Source: Marinilabiliaceae bacterium (GTDB lineage Bacteria > Bacteroidota > Bacteroidia > Bacteroidales > Marinilabiliaceae). Taken from it: DNA of 9,299 nt. The position numbers were made by a program, and so were the translations under genes. The stretch is taken from positions 1-9,299 of the forward strand of contig JALVBA010000157.1 in assembly GCA_027010905.1 (NCBI GenBank), written 5' to 3'. How positions within the stretch are numbered: position 1 is the stretch's first letter; the number at the start of each line of letters is the position of its first letter. The notes below the pieces were generated by a model. It saw nothing but the letters and a program-made list of their open reading frames with translations, had not been told where the DNA came from and made no database searches. This document shows positions 7,181 through 9,299 of this stretch, piece after piece.

Positions 7181-7220
7181 TCGGTATTGCCACCGTCGGC
7201 TTGGCTTGAAGCCATACCGA
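7181..7220. repeat. Inverted repeat near the 3' end of rsmD
   Basis: The arms tcggtat (7181-7187) and ataccga (7214-7220) are exact reverse complements, with two more pairs possible inside after one mismatch. An alternative inner stem ggctt/aagcc (7198-7202, 7209-7213) competes with these. On the minus strand, 7203-7220 reads tcggtatggcttcaagcc and matches plus-strand 2354-2371 at 16 of 18 positions. Confidence 0.5.
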
Positions 7221-7284
7221 AGGTCTATTCGGGATGATCTTTAAAGGTTGGAGCTTATTCCGGAGTAGAGTGTTATATCTCCTG

Positions 7285-7821
7285 TTACACCCTAAATATG
7301 GAGAAGTTTACTTTGCCATATTTCCTAACCTCTGAGAATCTGGGGGTGTGGGAATACTCTTTTTTATCGGAATGTTCAAAGATAAACATACCGTCCGGTT
7401 TTAAGATACCTGATTTTAGCACTTTTTCGGGGAGTGTTTCAGCCTCTTTCATATCGTAGGGAGGATCAGCAAAAACTATGTCGAAGCTGGCAGTTGTTTT
7501 TTTTATGTATCTGAAAGCACAACTTTTAAAAACAATTATTTGATCCTCAAGATTCAGCTTCTGAACTGTTTTTGAGATATATTTGAAATGTTTGTAGTTG
7601 TTCTCTATTGCAATAATATCGGTAGCTCCACGCGATGCAAACTCATACGAAATGCTGCCGGTACCACTAAAGAGATCAAGTACTGCCACATCTTCAAAAT
7701 CAATAATATTATTCAATACATTAAAGATGTTCTCTTTGGCAAAGTCAGTTGTTGGCCTTGCTTTGAAATTTCTCGGAGGCGAAAACCGTCTTCCCTTTAA
7801 CTCTCCACTAACTATACGCAT
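7285..7821 (-). CDS. rsmD: 16S rRNA (guanine(966)-N2)-methyltransferase RsmD
   Basis: S-adenosylmethionine-dependent methyltransferase that modifies G966 (E. coli numbering) of 16S rRNA during 30S assembly. The 178-aa length is normal for the family. It starts with the typical MRIVSGELKGRRF, then RPTTDFAKENIFNVL (22-36), the SAM-binding motif DLFSGTGS (49-56), an acidic ribose contact near E73 in AIENN (71-75), and the catalytic N-methyltransferase motif DPPY (119-122). EH at 149-150 is also typical. The ATG (7819-7821) overlaps the end of the upstream DUF3822-like gene by 10 bp (7812-7821), which suggests translational coupling. It is the last gene of the minus-strand unit and converges on araB across the repeat-rich gap. 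Confidence 0.93.
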   Translation of the reverse strand: MRIVSGELKGRRFSPPRNFKARPTTDFAKENIFNVLNNIIDFEDVAVLDLFSGTGSISYEFASRGATDIIAIENNYKHFKYISKTVQKLNLEDQIIVFKSCAFRYIKKTTASFDIVFADPPYDMKEAETLPEKVLKSGILKPDGMFIFEHSDKKEYSHTPRFSEVRKYGKVNFSIFRV

Positions 7822-8657
7822 AACGGAAGACTAAAAAGGTTATAAAACTCCTCTACCTTAACAACTTTAAAACCGGAACTAAAGTCAAAATGTTGGGGGG
7901 GCTGAATAATACTAACTGAGGTCAGATACTTTTTGAGCATCAGAAAGTATGAGTCACTACCCGACTTAATACCACTTAAAACAACCCTAAGCTGTTTCTG
8001 ATCGAGATTAAGTTGCTTGATGCTGTTGAGAGCAAAATAGGCAAACTCCTCCGGATTATTGTATTTGAATGAATTGCAAAATAGCAGACTGTACTTTTTC
8101 ATAACCACAATATCGAAAATCTCCTTCTGTATATTGATATACATTATCGGCTCTGTAGTTACTGTTCCCGACAGAAGGTTCGCCTCTATCTGAGGTGTGT
8201 ATTGTTGAAAGAATACAACTTTTGAGTATTGATTTTTTATCAGGTAGTATAGAAAATTAGGGATTGCAAAGACATTCCATGCATCGGCAAGTTTTATCTT
8301 CTGACTCTCAATTTTGAACCGTTCATCATCAATACGCGAACTAAATAGAAGTGTCTGCTTAGTCTCTTGGTAATTATATAACGATCCGGGTACAACTGTG
8401 GCATTTGGGGTATTAAACAGAACATACACCCTTTTGTAATTATAATTTAGTATAGGGTTGGTGATTAATATCTCCTGTGTTTGTGAATAGTTTACATCCT
8501 GCTTCTCAAAACTGATATATTTAAAAAGAACATAAATATTTTTTACAGGATCCAATACAGAAAAAGAAAGTCCACTCAGGGAGACCTGAATGGACAAAAA
8601 ATAAGATGTTGTAATACTTTTATCGAACGAATCGTCAATTACATCTATATATGACAT
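7812..8657 (-). CDS. DUF3822-like family protein, function unknown
   Basis: A 281-aa protein that resembles, from memory, the DUF3822 family found next to rsmD in Bacteroidetes. No signal peptide or membrane helix is visible, so it is probably cytoplasmic. The N-terminus (about 18-50) shows a strand pattern, YFLSIQVSLSGLSFSVLD then YVLFKYISF. The C-terminal half has MYINIQKEIFDIVVMKKYSL (172-191), then FKYNNPEEFAYFALNSIKQL (197-216) and LRVVLSGI (223-230). This order of strand pair, helix and VVLSG strand recalls PilM/FtsA-type actin-like domains, but the usual phosphate-binding Asp-Gly motif is not evident; that is inference. The stop codon overlaps the rsmD start. An 11-bp gap separates it from the upstream 209-codon gene. 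A run of seven G on the plus strand (7895-7901) falls in codons for residues about 252-255. Confidence 0.75.
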   Translation of the reverse strand: MSYIDVIDDSFDKSITTSYFLSIQVSLSGLSFSVLDPVKNIYVLFKYISFEKQDVNYSQTQEILITNPILNYNYKRVYVLFNTPNATVVPGSLYNYQETKQTLLFSSRIDDERFKIESQKIKLADAWNVFAIPNFLYYLIKNQYSKVVFFQQYTPQIEANLLSGTVTTEPIMYINIQKEIFDIVVMKKYSLLFCNSFKYNNPEEFAYFALNSIKQLNLDQKQLRVVLSGIKSGSDSYFLMLKKYLTSVSIIQPPQHFDFSSGFKVVKVEEFYNLFSLPLCV

Positions 8658-8668
8658 AAATACGATTT

Positions 8669-9298
8669 TTACTCCCAGTTACCTGCATTGTTATTAGCAG
8701 CCTCTAATGAACCAACTTTCAAGCCCGGATACTTCTCATACTTAATTGCTTTATCATTTAAGTTAATTACTTCCTGCTTATCAAGTCCTTTAAGGAAAAC
8801 ATTATTAGGAGTTTTAACTTCAAAAACATTAACTTTAACACCTGAGCCTGTAACTACAATACCTGCACCCATCTCAAATTTCGCACCGCCTGAGTAGGGT
8901 ACGAAAGGTAGTGAATCGATAGGGTAACTCTCTTTAAACAGAGAGTCATCGACAGCAACTCTTATAGTATCTCTTCGGATAATACCAAGAGCCAGAGCTT
9001 TCGTTTCAGTTATGCCTGCCTCAATCATACTATCAGTTAAATTTCCAACTTTTTTAACCAATGGCAATGAATCATTCTTCAGAAAAGTTAAAAGAGTGTC
9101 GAAACTACCGGTATACTTGTTGTACACCGACTTGTATGCTACCTGAACATCGCGAATCTCCTCAAGCCGATTAATAACCGCTCCTTTTCTATTGTTGTAA
9201 TGTCTTTGAAACTTAATTGGCTGATTGATACTGTCATAACAGAGGTAGCCCAAGAGTAAAATAGCAATTGTAAGAATAATCTGGAAAACTGTTTTCAT
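8669..9298 (-). CDS. Conserved hypothetical membrane-anchored protein (possibly pseudopilin-like)
   Basis: A 209-aa protein beginning MKTVFQIILTIAILLLGYLC, a single N-terminal hydrophobic segment (about 5-22) that should be a signal anchor, with the rest outside the cytoplasmic membrane. After it come a basic, helical stretch with RLEEIRDVQVAYKSVYNKY (44-62), then GSFDTLLTFLKNDSLPLV, a Gly-rich GAGIVVTGSGVKVNVFEVKT segment (143-162), and the ending KVGSLEAANNNAGNWE (194-209). I recall similar proteins across Bacteroidetes without an assigned function. The helix-then-'AYKSVYNKYTGSFDTL' layout resembles type IV pilin or pseudopilin proteins, but no prepilin peptidase site (G-FTLIE) is present, so this is only a hint. 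It is first of three minus-strand genes in the window. The ATG is one base from the window edge; the Met-Lys plus hydrophobic start supports it. Confidence 0.75.
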   Translation of the reverse strand: MKTVFQIILTIAILLLGYLCYDSINQPIKFQRHYNNRKGAVINRLEEIRDVQVAYKSVYNKYTGSFDTLLTFLKNDSLPLVKKVGNLTDSMIEAGITETKALALGIIRRDTIRVAVDDSLFKESYPIDSLPFVPYSGGAKFEMGAGIVVTGSGVKVNVFEVKTPNNVFLKGLDKQEVINLNDKAIKYEKYPGLKVGSLEAANNNAGNWE

Positions 9299-9299
9299 T

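Larger units (their letters stand above)
6786..7284. repeat. Hairpin-rich convergent intergenic region, probable dispersed-repeat remnants
   Basis: This 499-bp gap between araB and rsmD holds no credible gene but at least five short hairpins: 6830-6860, 6874-6895, 6982-6998, 7021-7038 and 7181-7220. A frame without an ATG, open about 6911-7087, translates to phrases such as IGIQSAITVFQLFNPFRVGG and FYHGLH. I recall similar phrases from many spurious hypothetical proteins in Bacteroidetes genomes; this is from memory and was not searched. Palindromic units of the type 'aacccctt-c-gggtt' and 'ccacgg...ccgtgg' fit a REP- or MITE-like dispersed repeat. No transposase, clear terminal repeats or target duplication was seen. 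A structured RNA is an alternative reading. Confidence 0.5.

Noticed and set aside
7588..7834. Plus-strand frames antisense to rsmD
   Set aside because: RsmD is unmistakable on the minus strand; these translations have no motif.

Overview
The window reads as chromosomal DNA of a Bacteroidota bacterium, most likely order Bacteroidales. The NfnAB pair, the DUF3822-like gene coupled to rsmD, and the 209-residue protein beside it all match what I recall of Bacteroidales proteins. Start regions are A/T-rich and mostly lack strong Shine-Dalgarno sequences, as is common in that phylum. No rRNA, tRNA, CRISPR array, transposase or phage gene was seen.

Layout. (1) 1-2302, plus strand: a tight two-gene operon for an NfnAB-type flavin/iron-sulfur oxidoreductase (NADH-dependent reduced ferredoxin:NADP+ oxidoreductase). 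The small subunit has lost only its first few codons at the window edge. (2) 2303-2627: a convergent gap without a credible gene, holding a perfect 11-bp hairpin and other inverted repeats. (3) 2628-4663, minus strand: a dicistron of an NfeD-like membrane protein followed by a flotillin, the same order as yuaF-yuaG (floT) in Bacillus. (4) 4664-5111: an A/T-rich divergent intergenic region. (5) 5112-6785, plus strand: a full-length ribulokinase (araB), here without araA or araD. (6) 6786-7284: a convergent gap of about 500 bp packed with short hairpins that looks like dispersed-repeat remnants. (7) 7285-9298, minus strand: a compact three-gene unit of a 209-residue membrane-anchored protein, a DUF3822-like protein and the 16S rRNA methyltransferase RsmD. 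The last two overlap by 10 bp.

How they work together: the four blocks serve separate jobs (redox balancing between ferredoxin, NADH and NADPH; membrane microdomain organisation; arabinose catabolism; ribosome maturation), so this looks like an ordinary chromosomal stretch and not a single system. Three things deserve a second look. The two convergent gaps share related sequence motifs. The DUF3822-like protein and its upstream neighbour resemble, by eye, a PilM/actin-like protein and a pseudopilin-like protein. The unusually long araB/nfeD divergent region holds a spaced direct repeat and a possible 21-codon ORF. I do not see firm evidence of a completely new system.
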